Positions 32,785 through 41,864 of a stretch of 64,000 nucleotides of DNA are shown piece after piece. The notes beneath the pieces are model-generated. The model saw only the letters and a list, made by a program, of their open reading frames with translations, did no database searches and was not told where the DNA came from. Origin of the DNA: UBA4421 sp002704225 (GTDB lineage: Bacteria; Pseudomonadota; Gammaproteobacteria; Pseudomonadales; Azotimanducaceae); the NCBI GenBank assembly GCA_902556425.1, contig CACDWG010000008.1, forward strand, positions 33,088-97,087, in the 5' to 3' direction. Within the stretch, counting starts at the first letter, position 1, and every line of letters begins with the position of its first letter. A program made the position numbers and the translations under genes.

Positions 32785-33734
32785 TAGGGCGTGTCCGTAT
32801 TGCTGGTGCCGGATTGTGGCTCGGCATCCTTGCTGTTTGCTGCGAGGGCTCTGGGGTGAGCTTTGTCGTAAACCTGAGCAAGATGCTGAAAATCGAGGTG
32901 TGTATAAATTTGCGTGGTGGCAATGTCGCTGTGCCCCAGCAACTCTTGAATACCGCGCAGATCGCCGGATGACTCCAGCATGTGCGTGGCGTAGGTATGT
33001 CGCAGCATGTGCGGGTGTAAGCTGTCATCACCCAGCTGCTGGGCGGCAATGCTTTTGAGGCGATTTTGAACTGTCCGCGGCGAGATACTGTTGCCGTTGC
33101 GGCCCGGAAACAACCAACCGGTGTGATCCGCGGGCAGCGTCTGAATCCATTGGCCGATCGCCGCGACGCATAGTCGCCCTAGGGGAACCAAGCGCTCCTT
33201 ACGGCCCTTACCCATGACCTTTACCACGCCTTGATCCCGGTCGAGGTCCAGGTCGAGATCCGTCCGCCGTAGCCCCGCGACTTCGCTTAGTCGCAAACCG
33301 CTGCCGTAAAAAAGCTCAAGCAGCGCCTTATCGCGCAACACCTGCGAGGAGCCATCGCCAAAATTGAGCAACTGCGCCGCTTGATCGGCGTCCAGCACCT
33401 TGGGTAAGCGCCTCTTATGCTTCGGGCCGCGGCTAACGGCAGCGGGATTGCCCTCGACGACGCCCTGCTTGAGTAAAAAACCGTAGAAACTGCGGATGGC
33501 TGAAAGGTTGCGCTGGATACTGCTATTAGCCAAGCCCTGACGTTTCATTTGGGCAATGTATCGGGAAACGTCCTGAGCCGTTGCGGCGCTGGCTCCGCAG
33601 TCGAGCCACGTGACGAAACGGTTCAAGTCGCGCCGATACGCGTCTAGGGTGCGATTGGAATAATTACGCTGCTGATCCAAATTCAGCAAATAGGCCGTAA
33701 CCAAATGCTCACTGGAATCGTCGCTCTCTATCAT
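32784..33734 (-). CDS. xerC: Site-specific tyrosine recombinase XerC
   Basis: Resolves chromosome dimers at dif together with XerD. The N-terminal SAM-like core-binding domain (YSNRTLDAYRRDLNRF) is followed by the catalytic domain. The conserved residues are all visible: Arg in YGSGLRLSEVAGL, Lys in GKGRKERLVPL, His-x-x-Arg in HPHMLRHTYATHML, His in ELLGHSDIATTQ and the nucleophile tyrosine in IYTHLDF. 316 residues. The ATG overlaps the DUF484 stop (ATGA). The order dapF-DUF484-xerC-HAD identifies it as XerC, not XerD. Confidence 0.95.
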   Translation of the reverse strand: MIESDDSSEHLVTAYLLNLDQQRNYSNRTLDAYRRDLNRFVTWLDCGASAATAQDVSRYIAQMKRQGLANSSIQRNLSAIRSFYGFLLKQGVVEGNPAAVSRGPKHKRRLPKVLDADQAAQLLNFGDGSSQVLRDKALLELFYGSGLRLSEVAGLRRTDLDLDLDRDQGVVKVMGKGRKERLVPLGRLCVAAIGQWIQTLPADHTGWLFPGRNGNSISPRTVQNRLKSIAAQQLGDDSLHPHMLRHTYATHMLESSGDLRGIQELLGHSDIATTQIYTHLDFQHLAQVYDKAHPRALAANSKDAEPQSGTSNTDTP

Positions 33735-34426
33735 GGCGTGGCTAAGCGATTCATGACCTTGGCAACAATGTCGGCAATATAGGTAACGAAGAGCGTGTCC
33801 ATATCTTTTGCGAAGCGCCCGGTATCACGGCTGCCAATGCACAATGCGCCGGCACCGTTTATCAACGCAAGATTCAAAATCGCTGCGCTGCCGCTGTCGT
33901 CGTGATCGGACAACGGAAACATTTGAGTGAGCTCCTCCCGACGCAGTGAAATGCAAAGCGCGCTGGTATTGCTGTGCAAATGTTCGAGCGGCATCTGTTC
34001 TGTGTGATGCTGAATATGATCTAACGCAAGCGCCATATCAGCACCGCACAGATGCGCGCAAACGAAATCAGCCTCGAAGTCGACCAGCACATGGGTCGCC
34101 AGCACCTCATTGAGTTCTGGCCAACTGTCGACTTCCAGTAAGGCAAGATTCAGCGACCGCGTTTTCGCAAAAATTTCGTCGTTGACTCTGGCTGCTTGCA
34201 GAAGCTCGTTCATGCGCTTACGCATGGTGACGTTGCGCTCCCGCAGAATATCGATTTGGCGTTCGATCAGCGATACCGCGTCACCGGATTCGTGAGGCAG
34301 GCTGAGTTCGGACAAAGCGCTTGGGTGACGCAGAAAGAAGTCCGGGGATTGACGCAGAAAATCCAGTACCGACTGGTCACTTGGCGGAGTTGCCTTGGTC
34401 GAACCGGTAAACTTCTCGATGCTCAT
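33731..34426 (-). CDS. DUF484 family protein (YigA-like)
   Basis: 231-residue cytoplasmic protein of unknown biochemical role that sits between dapF and xerC in many gammaproteobacteria. The N-terminal segment VLDFLRQSPDFFLRHPSAL is the family signature. A coiled coil follows (SLIERQIDILRERNVTMRKR), then a GAF-like domain including PLSDHDDSGSAAILNLALI and ALCIGSRDTGRFAKDMDTLF. The GAF-like fold suggests binding of a small ligand. Overlaps xerC by four bases. Confidence 0.85.
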   Translation of the reverse strand: MSIEKFTGSTKATPPSDQSVLDFLRQSPDFFLRHPSALSELSLPHESGDAVSLIERQIDILRERNVTMRKRMNELLQAARVNDEIFAKTRSLNLALLEVDSWPELNEVLATHVLVDFEADFVCAHLCGADMALALDHIQHHTEQMPLEHLHSNTSALCISLRREELTQMFPLSDHDDSGSAAILNLALINGAGALCIGSRDTGRFAKDMDTLFVTYIADIVAKVMNRLATP

Positions 34427-34439
34427 CTCAATGGCTCCT

Positions 34440-35279
34440 CTAGATATCCAGTTGTCCGTTGTAAACGAATGTAGAATCGCCGACGAGTTTGATCAATCCT
34501 TTGCTGTTAGGCCATTCCACCCGCAGCTTCCCTCCGGGTAAGGATACTTTGACTTTGCTGTTGAGCTGGCCGGTCTGACACCCAACGGCTACCGCAGCGC
34601 TGGCACCACTGCCACAGGCTAGAGTTTCTGAGGCCCCTCGTTCGAAAACGCGCAGGCGAATAAAACCCTTGTTAACGATCTGACAAAACCCAATGTTTGC
34701 CCGCTCTGGGAATGCTTCGTGGTGCGACAGAGCGTGTCCAATACCAGCAACGTCCAGCTCGATCACATCATCAACAAAAACCACACCGTGCGGGTTGCCA
34801 AGGGACACTGGAACAATCTGAACTTCGCCGTGCTCGGTTTCCAAAGCCACACACTGCCCGGGCGACCTGTCAGCCTCCGAGTGCTGAAAGGGCACTCTTG
34901 CGTACTGGAATTGAGGTTCCGGCAACCAGGTTTCGATCATGCCGTCGTCGTGGATCGCCGTGCGTACGATCCCTCCCTTGGAGTTCCAGCTCAGCTGGGT
35001 CTGCTGGGTAAGACCGCGGCGATGGACAAAATCGGTCACACAGCGTGTGCCGTTGCCGCACTGTTCAGCCTCGCCGCCGTCGGCATTAAAAATCAAATAG
35101 TCGAAATCGCAGTCTGGGGCGCTTGGCGGGGCGACCATGAGAAGTTGATCAAAACCAATGCCGCGCTGGCGGTCGCCCCATTTTGCAATCTGCTCGGGCT
35201 TCAGTGTCACGGCGTCGCTGAGCGCATCAACGACCATGAAGTCATTGCCTAGACTGTGCATTTTACTGAAGTTGATCAT
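34440..35279 (-). CDS. dapF: Diaminopimelate epimerase
   Basis: Interconverts LL- and meso-diaminopimelate for lysine and peptidoglycan. The two catalytic cysteines are in AEQCGNGTRCV and LACGSGASAA. Start MINFSKMHSLGNDFMVVDA is canonical. 279 residues. Lies 9 bases after lysA on the same strand, then the DUF484 gene follows after 13 bases, so lysA-dapF-DUF484-xerC-HAD form one operon. Confidence 0.96.
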   Translation of the reverse strand: MINFSKMHSLGNDFMVVDALSDAVTLKPEQIAKWGDRQRGIGFDQLLMVAPPSAPDCDFDYLIFNADGGEAEQCGNGTRCVTDFVHRRGLTQQTQLSWNSKGGIVRTAIHDDGMIETWLPEPQFQYARVPFQHSEADRSPGQCVALETEHGEVQIVPVSLGNPHGVVFVDDVIELDVAGIGHALSHHEAFPERANIGFCQIVNKGFIRLRVFERGASETLACGSGASAAVAVGCQTGQLNSKVKVSLPGGKLRVEWPNSKGLIKLVGDSTFVYNGQLDI

Positions 35280-35288
35280 GGCGCCTGC

Positions 35289-36593
35289 CTAAAGAATTTC
35301 AGTCGACAACTGATCTTGGAGGCTCTCGCGGCGCCTGACAACCCGAAAACTATCGCCGCGTACCATCACCTCAGCCGCCCTGTTGCGGGTGTTGTAGTTG
35401 GAGGATAAAGAGGAGCCGTAGGCGCCGGCGCTCAGAATGGCCAGTAAGTCGCCTTCGGCCAGACTGAGGATTCGATTCTTCGCCAGCCAGTCGCCTGATT
35501 CGCAGATCGGACCGACAAGATCCCACGAACGGGTCTCGCTTGATGAATGCTCCTGCACCGCCAGCACACCGTGCCAAGCCTGATACAGGGAGGGCCGCAA
35601 CAAATCGTTCATGGCCGCATCCACGATAGCGAAGTTTTTACCTTCATCTGTGTGGCCTTCGTCTGCCTGGGCTGGTGCGCCGGAGGGCTTCAAATACTCC
35701 ACTCGGGTTAAAAGCACCCCGGCATTTGCCGTGAGGAATCGTCCGGGCTCAATGGATACCGTCAGTCCGCGTGAGGCCAGACGCTCGATCACCTGAATGC
35801 CCCAAGCGTTGACATCAAATGATGCTTCGTCTTGATAGGTCACACCAAAACCCCCGCCCAGGTCGATATCCGTCAACTGGATGCCCTGGTCCGCTAATTG
35901 GTCAATCAATGCCAGTAACTGGTCCAGCGTATCAAACAGCGGTGTTGGGTCGCTGATCTGAGAGCCAATGTGACAGGCAACGCCACGCACGTGCAGATTT
36001 GGGTCTGCATGGGCTTGCTGGTACAAGGCCAAAGCCGCTTCTTGCAAAATGCCGAACTTGTTCTCTTTTAGCCCCGTAGAAATATAGGGGTGAGTCTTAG
36101 GGTCAACGTTTGGGTTAATACGTAGGGCTATGGGGGCGATTTTCCCGAGCACTTCAGCGCGCTGACTGATGCGCATGAGCTCGCTATCGCTTTCCACGTT
36201 AAAACACTCGATGCCGGTTTTTAAGGCGAAATCAATTTCTTCTACGGACTTGCCGACTCCGGAAAAGACCACGCTTTCAGGGTTGCCCCCTGCCGCTAAC
36301 ACCCGGCTGAGTTCGCCGCCGGAGACGATATCAAAGCCTGCGCCCAGCTCGGCGAAGGTCTTCAATACGGCCAGCGTCGAATTGGCTTTGACGGCGTAGT
36401 GCAGCTGATGCGGCAGCGAGTCTAAGGCCTTGTCCAGCTTTAGATACTGGCTCTTTAGCATCTCACTCGAATAGACGTAGACTGGAGTGCCCACCGCATT
36501 GGCGATTTCTTCTAGCGAGGCATCTTCAATCGACAAGGTACCGTTTCGGTATTTAGCCGCAGTGGCGTTCATTAGCTCAGGTGTAACGGTCAA
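35289..36593 (-). CDS. lysA: Diaminopimelate decarboxylase
   Basis: PLP enzyme making lysine from meso-diaminopimelate. The PLP lysine is in LHYAVKANSTLAVL. Also seen are ACHIGSQISD, the DLGGGFGVTY segment, VSIEPGRFLTANAG, the active-site cysteine in GPICESGDWLAK and LLAILSAGAYGSSLSSNYN. TTG 36593 has AAGGA about 10 bases upstream and is better supported than the internal ATG 36572. 434 residues. No lysine riboswitch or other leader is visible in the 51 bases to argH. Confidence 0.95.
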   Translation of the reverse strand: MTVTPELMNATAAKYRNGTLSIEDASLEEIANAVGTPVYVYSSEMLKSQYLKLDKALDSLPHQLHYAVKANSTLAVLKTFAELGAGFDIVSGGELSRVLAAGGNPESVVFSGVGKSVEEIDFALKTGIECFNVESDSELMRISQRAEVLGKIAPIALRINPNVDPKTHPYISTGLKENKFGILQEAALALYQQAHADPNLHVRGVACHIGSQISDPTPLFDTLDQLLALIDQLADQGIQLTDIDLGGGFGVTYQDEASFDVNAWGIQVIERLASRGLTVSIEPGRFLTANAGVLLTRVEYLKPSGAPAQADEGHTDEGKNFAIVDAAMNDLLRPSLYQAWHGVLAVQEHSSSETRSWDLVGPICESGDWLAKNRILSLAEGDLLAILSAGAYGSSLSSNYNTRNRAAEVMVRGDSFRVVRRRESLQDQLSTEIL

Positions 36594-36644
36594 CGAACTT
36601 TCCTTTTTCTATTTCTGCAGCCAGTGGATGAACCGCAATGCGAG

Positions 36645-38054
36645 TCAGATGGTCGCTCGCGCTCGCGCAATGGCCTTTCGGACTTGATTTGGCGCCGTGC
36701 CGCCCAGATGATCTCTTGAAGCGATGGAACCCTGTAGCGTCAGTACGTCATAGATATCTGACTCGATCACGCTTTGTCCCGGACCATTCAACTCTTCCAC
36801 GCTCAGTTCCTCTAACCCCTTCCCAAGGCTGACCGCCAGTTGCACCGCTTGCCCAACCAACTCGTGGGCGTCGCGAAACGGCACATTTTTCCGCACCAGG
36901 TAATCGGCCAAGTCTGTAGCGGTCGTAAAACCTTTTAGTGTGGCGTCCAGCATGACGTCCTTATTGGCCTGAATATTGGGCACCATGCCGATCAGTGCGG
37001 TCAGGCAGTTGGCGAGAGTATCTATGGCATCAAAAAGCGGCTCTTTGTCTTCTTGATTGTCTTTGTTGTACGCCAGTGGCTGGCTTTTCATCAGGGTAAG
37101 AAGTGCAATCAAATGACCGTTCACTCTGCCCGTTTTGCCGCGAATGAGTTCAGGGACATCTGGATTTTTCTTCTGGGGCATGATGCTTGAGCCAGTGCAA
37201 AAGCGATCTGGCAAGGTGATGAAATTGAACTGCTGGGATGACCACAGGACCATTTCCTCGCACCAGCGCGACATATGCGTCAATGACAGCGCCGTTGCTG
37301 CGCAAAATTCGATAGCGAAGTCTCGATCGCTAACGGCGTCCAGCGAATTTTCGCAGACACCATCAAATCCCAACAGCTCGGCCACCAAGGCACGATTGGG
37401 TTTGTAGGGACTGCCAGCAAGTGCTGCCGCACCCAGCGGCAGTTGGTTGAGGCGCTTGCGACAGTCTAGTAGGCGGTCGCGATCTCGGCGCAACATCTCA
37501 AACCATGCCATGAGGTGGTGGCCAAAGGTGATCGGCTGAGCCGCTTGCAGGTGGGTGAAGCCAGGCATGATGGTGTCGGCATTGGATTCGGCCAGATCCG
37601 CTAAGGCGGTCATCAGCTGACCTTGTTGTTCAACAAGACCATCGATGGAAGAGCGCAGATGCAGGCGGATGTCTGTCGCCACTTGGTCGTTTCGCGAACG
37701 GCCGGTATGAAGCTTCTTTCCAGTGTCACCGATGAGCTCGATCAGGCGATGTTCGATGTTCATATGCACATCTTCAAGATCCACTCGCCATTGCAGCCTG
37801 CCACCCTCAATTTCAGCCTGTATGGTCTGTAGACCGGCCACGATTTGATCGAGTTCTGCCTTGGTTAAAACATTGATGGTTTCGAGCATGGTGGCGTGGG
37901 CAATGGAGCCGGCGATATCTTCGCGGAAAAGACGCTGATCGAAATCGATTGACGCTGTAAACACCTGCACAAATTCGTCTGTGGCCTCGCTGAAGCGACC
38001 TCTTAGCGAGCCGCCGTCGGCCGCATGGGGTGTCTGGCTGGTGGAGTTTTCCAT
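36645..38054 (-). CDS. argH: Argininosuccinate lyase
   Basis: Last step of arginine synthesis, releasing fumarate. The superfamily signature GSSIMPQKKNPDVPELIRGK is present. The N-terminal LRGRFSEATDEFV, the TGRSRNDQVATDIRLHLR loop and GFTHLQAAQPITFGHHL (catalytic His) are complete. 469 residues. It is divergent from algZ with about 115 bases between, an arrangement known from Pseudomonas. lysA follows after 51 bases, so argH may lead the amino-acid operon. Confidence 0.96.
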   Translation of the reverse strand: MENSTSQTPHAADGGSLRGRFSEATDEFVQVFTASIDFDQRLFREDIAGSIAHATMLETINVLTKAELDQIVAGLQTIQAEIEGGRLQWRVDLEDVHMNIEHRLIELIGDTGKKLHTGRSRNDQVATDIRLHLRSSIDGLVEQQGQLMTALADLAESNADTIMPGFTHLQAAQPITFGHHLMAWFEMLRRDRDRLLDCRKRLNQLPLGAAALAGSPYKPNRALVAELLGFDGVCENSLDAVSDRDFAIEFCAATALSLTHMSRWCEEMVLWSSQQFNFITLPDRFCTGSSIMPQKKNPDVPELIRGKTGRVNGHLIALLTLMKSQPLAYNKDNQEDKEPLFDAIDTLANCLTALIGMVPNIQANKDVMLDATLKGFTTATDLADYLVRKNVPFRDAHELVGQAVQLAVSLGKGLEELSVEELNGPGQSVIESDIYDVLTLQGSIASRDHLGGTAPNQVRKAIARARATI

Positions 38055-38168
38055 GTTATTTGGGCCTTCTCAGTAGTAATTCGCTGCCAAACTGATAGGT
38101 TCGACTGCGCACACAGTATAGCAATCTAAGTCATTGACTGGCGGTTCTAATTTGGGGGCTCTAACGGT

Positions 38169-39242
38169 TTGATCAAAAAAAGCAGTGATCAGCGTGACTT
38201 ACGCGAGCCGGTAAGACACTTGATTGCCCCCAATTTGGCCACGAGCGGCGAGCTTGGTTTAATTGTGGTGGGTACGGTCATAGCGATTGCGTATATTCTG
38301 GCGGTTCGACCGGCAACTGGCCTCAGCTTGTTCGAGGCAGCAGGTTTTGCCCTGTTGGCTATTCCGGGTGCAATTCTTGCGCTTCTGATTTGCGGTCAAT
38401 TCTTCTCGCGCCTGAGTCTGATGGCTGGAGTAATCCTTGTTTTTGTCTCTATCTCGGCGGTGGTTGTGGCGTCTCACTATGTCCAGCTACACGTCCTTGG
38501 CGGAATGGAAAGTGCGTCATCACTACTGTTCCGCCGATTGGTGTTTGGAAATTTGTTGGTTGCCTATTTGTTGCGCCAATCGTTTTTACAGCACCATTTA
38601 AGGCGCCGTCTTGAATCGGAACAAAACGCCAAAATTCAGGCTCTGCAATCTAGGATTAGGCCGCACTTTTTGTTTAATAGCATGAACGTTATCGCCAGCT
38701 TGATTCCGGTCGATCCGGATGCAGCAGAGCAAGCCGTTGAAGACCTCTCTGAGCTATTCCGTGCCAGCCTTCAGCAAGCAGGCACCTATGTGCGGACGTC
38801 TCAAGAGCTGGATCTTTGTCAGCGCTACCTGGCCATTGAGAGGCTGCGCATGGGTGATCGGCTCAAAGTCGACTGGAATGTTGAATCGCCTCCTGCCGGA
38901 GCAGAAATGCCGCTGCTTATCCTGCAGCCATTACTTGAAAATGCGATTTATCATGGCATTCAACCCTTGCCCGAGGGCGGAACGATCACCGTGAAGATCC
39001 GTTTTGATGCTGACTTGATGGAAGCAAGAATTCAAAACCCCCTCAGTACCCTTGAAAATTCTGGTGGCAGTGGCGGCCCCGGAAGCCCCCGTTTGCCTCA
39101 CGAAGGAAATCATTTGGCCATTGCAAACATTCGCCAGCGACTGCAGGCAGTTTATGGCAGCAAAGCTACGCTGATCACAAATCAGAAATATAATGAATTT
39201 GAGACGACACTAATCTGCCCAACGGTACCAAAAATGGTATAG
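38169..39242 (+). CDS. algZ: AlgZ/FimS-type membrane sensor histidine kinase (LytS family)
   Basis: Sensor partner of AlgR. Four or more membrane helices occupy about residues 28-140 (for example LGLIVVGTVIAIAYILAV). The His_kinase (LytS) domain follows, with the phospho-acceptor in RIRPHFLFNSMNVIASL. The ATPase part has the N-box LQPLLENAIYHGIQPL and a final HLAIANIRQRLQ. In Pseudomonas the pair regulates alginate, type IV pili and virulence genes. TTG 38169 is used; the only G-rich region upstream is GGGGG at 38154-38158, so the start is not certain. 357 residues. Confidence 0.88.
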   Translation: MIKKSSDQRDLREPVRHLIAPNLATSGELGLIVVGTVIAIAYILAVRPATGLSLFEAAGFALLAIPGAILALLICGQFFSRLSLMAGVILVFVSISAVVVASHYVQLHVLGGMESASSLLFRRLVFGNLLVAYLLRQSFLQHHLRRRLESEQNAKIQALQSRIRPHFLFNSMNVIASLIPVDPDAAEQAVEDLSELFRASLQQAGTYVRTSQELDLCQRYLAIERLRMGDRLKVDWNVESPPAGAEMPLLILQPLLENAIYHGIQPLPEGGTITVKIRFDADLMEARIQNPLSTLENSGGSGGPGSPRLPHEGNHLAIANIRQRLQAVYGSKATLITNQKYNEFETTLICPTVPKMV

Positions 39243-39439
39243 GGTGCAGAGAAAAAGGGATCAACGGTTGTTCTGAGTAAAATGACCACTTAAATGTCGA
39301 GCTCAGAGGTTGGATGAGCGGCTGCGATAACGAGACAGACGGCGGAGAAAAGAAAGGCTTTGCTCGAAGTTTTTGTCGGAGCCGGAACGACCTAGATCCC
39401 GAGAAGAGACGAGTGCGAAAGACCTAAGGGGAGCGCCGA

Positions 39440-40171
39440 ATGATGCGCATTTTAATCGTAGACGATGAAACCTTGGCTCGAGATCGTTTGCGACGAATGA
39501 TTGAAAAAGACGGTGAGCATGAGGTCGTGGCTGATGTTGCTTCTGGGCTTGAGGCGATCAGGGTCAGTGAAAAGCTTCGTCCGGAGCTTTGCCTCCTCGA
39601 CATTCGTATGCCGGGCATCGATGGCATAGAAACGGCCCAACATTTTCTGACGCAGGAAGAGGCGCCTGCGGTAATATTCTGCACCGCTTATGAAGAACAC
39701 GCTGTGCAAGCGTTTGAGCTGCAAGCGGTGGGTTACTTATTTAAACCCGTGCGGCGTGAAGACCTGTTTCGTGCAATAGCCAACAGTGTTCGGCTGAATC
39801 GCATGCAAATAGCAGCGGTTAAGAACATCGATGCGAATCGGCGCACTCACCTGTGCGCGCGAACTCACAAAGGCGTGGAATTGGTCAACATAAAGGACAT
39901 CAGGTATCTCAAAGCCGACCAGAAATATGTATCCGTTCGTCATGTTGGAGGCGAGGTGATCATTGACGAAACGTTGCATGAGCTGGAAGAGGAATTTCCT
40001 GACTTGTTTACTCGCGTGCATCGTAACGCACTGGTATTTACTGACCACATCATGAGTTTGGAGAAAGACGCCCGAGGTCAAATCGGTGTACGCATGGCAA
40101 ATGTATCCGAGTTGGTTGATGTGAGCAGGCGCCATTTGCCCGTGATTCGAAAAGTGATTCGGCGCCTATAA
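39440..40171 (+). CDS. algR: AlgR-type LytTR response regulator
   Basis: DNA-binding regulator. The receiver domain starts MMRILIVDDETLARDRLRR, with the phospho-acceptor aspartate at Asp54 (CLLDIRMPG) and the lysine in YLFKPVRREDL. The LytTR DNA-binding domain spans about residues 140-240 (IKDIRYLKADQKYVSVRH and FTRVHRNALV). 243 residues. The gap of 197 bases from algZ is longer than in a tight operon and may hold its own promoter. hemC follows after 7 bases, as in Pseudomonas. Confidence 0.92.
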   Translation: MMRILIVDDETLARDRLRRMIEKDGEHEVVADVASGLEAIRVSEKLRPELCLLDIRMPGIDGIETAQHFLTQEEAPAVIFCTAYEEHAVQAFELQAVGYLFKPVRREDLFRAIANSVRLNRMQIAAVKNIDANRRTHLCARTHKGVELVNIKDIRYLKADQKYVSVRHVGGEVIIDETLHELEEEFPDLFTRVHRNALVFTDHIMSLEKDARGQIGVRMANVSELVDVSRRHLPVIRKVIRRL

Positions 40172-40178
40172 TCTACCA

Positions 40179-41093
40179 ATGAATCAAATCACGATTGCAA
40201 CGCGCGAAAGCGCCTTGGCCCTTTGGCAGGCGAATTTCATCCGTGACCGCCTGATGGAAGCGCATCCGGGGCTCGAGGTGAATCTGCTTGGTATGACGAC
40301 CAAGGGCGACCAATGGCTGAGCGCCCCCTTGAAAGAAATTGGCGGCAAGGGCCTTTTCATCAAGGAGCTGGAAGTGGCCATGTTAGAGGGTCGCGCGGAT
40401 CTCGCTGTGCATTCAGTAAAAGATTTGCCCGCGTTTTTGCCAGAGGGCTTTAGTTTGCCCTTCATCGGCTTTCGTGACGATGTCCGTGATGTGCTGTTGG
40501 GCTGTCCCGGTGGTATCGACCAACTGCCGCAAAACGCTAAAGTCGGCTCTTCCAGTCCTCGTCGGCAGGCGCAGCTGCTGGCTCACCGGCCCGATTTACG
40601 GGTAGAGAGCATCCGCGGCAATGTGCAAACCCGGCTGAGTAAACTGGACAGTGGTGAGTTCGATGCCATCGTGCTCGCTCAAGCGGGTCTGTCCAGACTC
40701 GGCTTGAATCGAGACGATGCGTATCCGTTGGCTATTGAAGATTGTTTGCCTGCTCCAGGACAAGGTGCGTTGGGCGTAGAGATTTTGAGCGATAGCCCGG
40801 TTGCGGCCTTACTCGATAAGCTTTTGGACAGAAATGTTGTTCGTTGTGTAGAGGCGGAGCGGGGTATCAGTGCCGGCTTAGGCGCGGACTGCGCCTTGCC
40901 AGTCGCCGCGTATGCCAAAGCGAATGCTGAAGGCGAAATCTATTTGCAGGCCTTGGTTGCTGAATCGGATGGAAGCGCAATTCTGCGCGCGGACGGTCGT
41001 GGCGATAACCCTCAGGCGTTGGCTCAGAGCGTGGTGGGCAAATTGCTGGATCAAGGCGCCCAAACCATTTTAGACAACGCCCGCCACGATTGA
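40179..41093 (+). CDS. hemC: Hydroxymethylbilane synthase (porphobilinogen deaminase)
   Basis: Links four porphobilinogen molecules to a linear tetrapyrrole. The typical sequence is present: IATRESALALWQANFI, TKGDQWLSAPLKEIGGKGLF, VHSVKDLPAFLPEGF and SSPRRQAQLLAHRPDL with RGNVQTRLSKLD. The dipyrromethane cofactor cysteine sits in GLGADCALPVAAYA, where most enzymes read GGCQVP, so the flanking residues are unusual. 304 residues. Directly follows algR. Confidence 0.95.
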   Translation: MNQITIATRESALALWQANFIRDRLMEAHPGLEVNLLGMTTKGDQWLSAPLKEIGGKGLFIKELEVAMLEGRADLAVHSVKDLPAFLPEGFSLPFIGFRDDVRDVLLGCPGGIDQLPQNAKVGSSSPRRQAQLLAHRPDLRVESIRGNVQTRLSKLDSGEFDAIVLAQAGLSRLGLNRDDAYPLAIEDCLPAPGQGALGVEILSDSPVAALLDKLLDRNVVRCVEAERGISAGLGADCALPVAAYAKANAEGEIYLQALVAESDGSAILRADGRGDNPQALAQSVVGKLLDQGAQTILDNARHD

Positions 41094-41156
41094 AGACCTG
41101 TCGACGATGGTCTGTGCCCTGTTGCTTGATTGCGACAACCGTTTAAATTGCACGTC

Positions 41157-41864
41157 ATGACACACTGGATAACCTATAGCGAACCAAGCGCGTCTCGTTT
41201 GGCGGCATTACTGTCAACAATGGGCCATCAGGCCCTTTGTGAGCCAGTCACCCAGATCGACAGGTTGCTACTGGCCGAACCCATGCCGGATGCTCGACCG
41301 GATTTGATCATCGCGCTGTCTCAGCACGCGGTTTCGGCCTATTTAGAGAATTACAACAAGCCGACACATGCCGGGGCTCTGGTCCTTGCCATTGGCCCAG
41401 CGACGGCGGCCGGATTGATTGAGCACGGTGGCCTAAGGGTCCGCGTCTCTGATCCGGCGAACTCAGAAGGCCTGTTGGCCATGTCGGATATTGCGGCATT
41501 GCAGCGGCACCAGACGGTATGGCTTCTGACCGGTGAGGGTGGCCGCGATATGGTAGAGCAGTCCTTGTCGGGTCGATGCCAGCTGATCCGTTACAAACTT
41601 TATCGGCGAAAGGCCCGCTTACCGGCTCTAGCATCCCAAATTTCTTTCAAAGCGATATGGGTCGGCTCCATTCACGGGCTCCAGCAAGTCGAAGCAGGCG
41701 TCGCGGCGTTGAAAATAGATCGTCAAAGCACAATGCTAGTCGCCTCCTCGGCGCGAATAGCAAATTATGCGCGTGGCCTAGGCTGGACTAACCCAGCGGT
41801 GTGTGAGGCATTTGACGTTGAGGCGACTCAGCAAATCTGTGCAAGGATAGACAATGGCGGATAA
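41157..41864 (+). CDS. hemD: Uroporphyrinogen-III synthase
   Basis: Closes and inverts ring D of the tetrapyrrole. HemD is poorly conserved. Supporting features are WITYSEPSASRLAALLSTMGH at the start, LIIALSQHAVSAYLENY, AIGPATAAGLIEHGG, and the PANSEGLLAM segment with VWLLTGEGGRDM. About 235 residues. ATG 41157 is used; no clear ribosome-binding site is seen, and a TTG at 41130 is an alternative. The position between hemC and hemX decides the call. It overlaps hemX by 11 bases. Confidence 0.88.
   Translation: MTHWITYSEPSASRLAALLSTMGHQALCEPVTQIDRLLLAEPMPDARPDLIIALSQHAVSAYLENYNKPTHAGALVLAIGPATAAGLIEHGGLRVRVSDPANSEGLLAMSDIAALQRHQTVWLLTGEGGRDMVEQSLSGRCQLIRYKLYRRKARLPALASQISFKAIWVGSIHGLQQVEAGVAALKIDRQSTMLVASSARIANYARGLGWTNPAVCEAFDVEATQQICARIDNGG

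Noticed and set aside
34719..35252. 177-residue plus-strand ORF opposite dapF
   Set aside because: Shadow frame of a strongly conserved dapF; no start site support.
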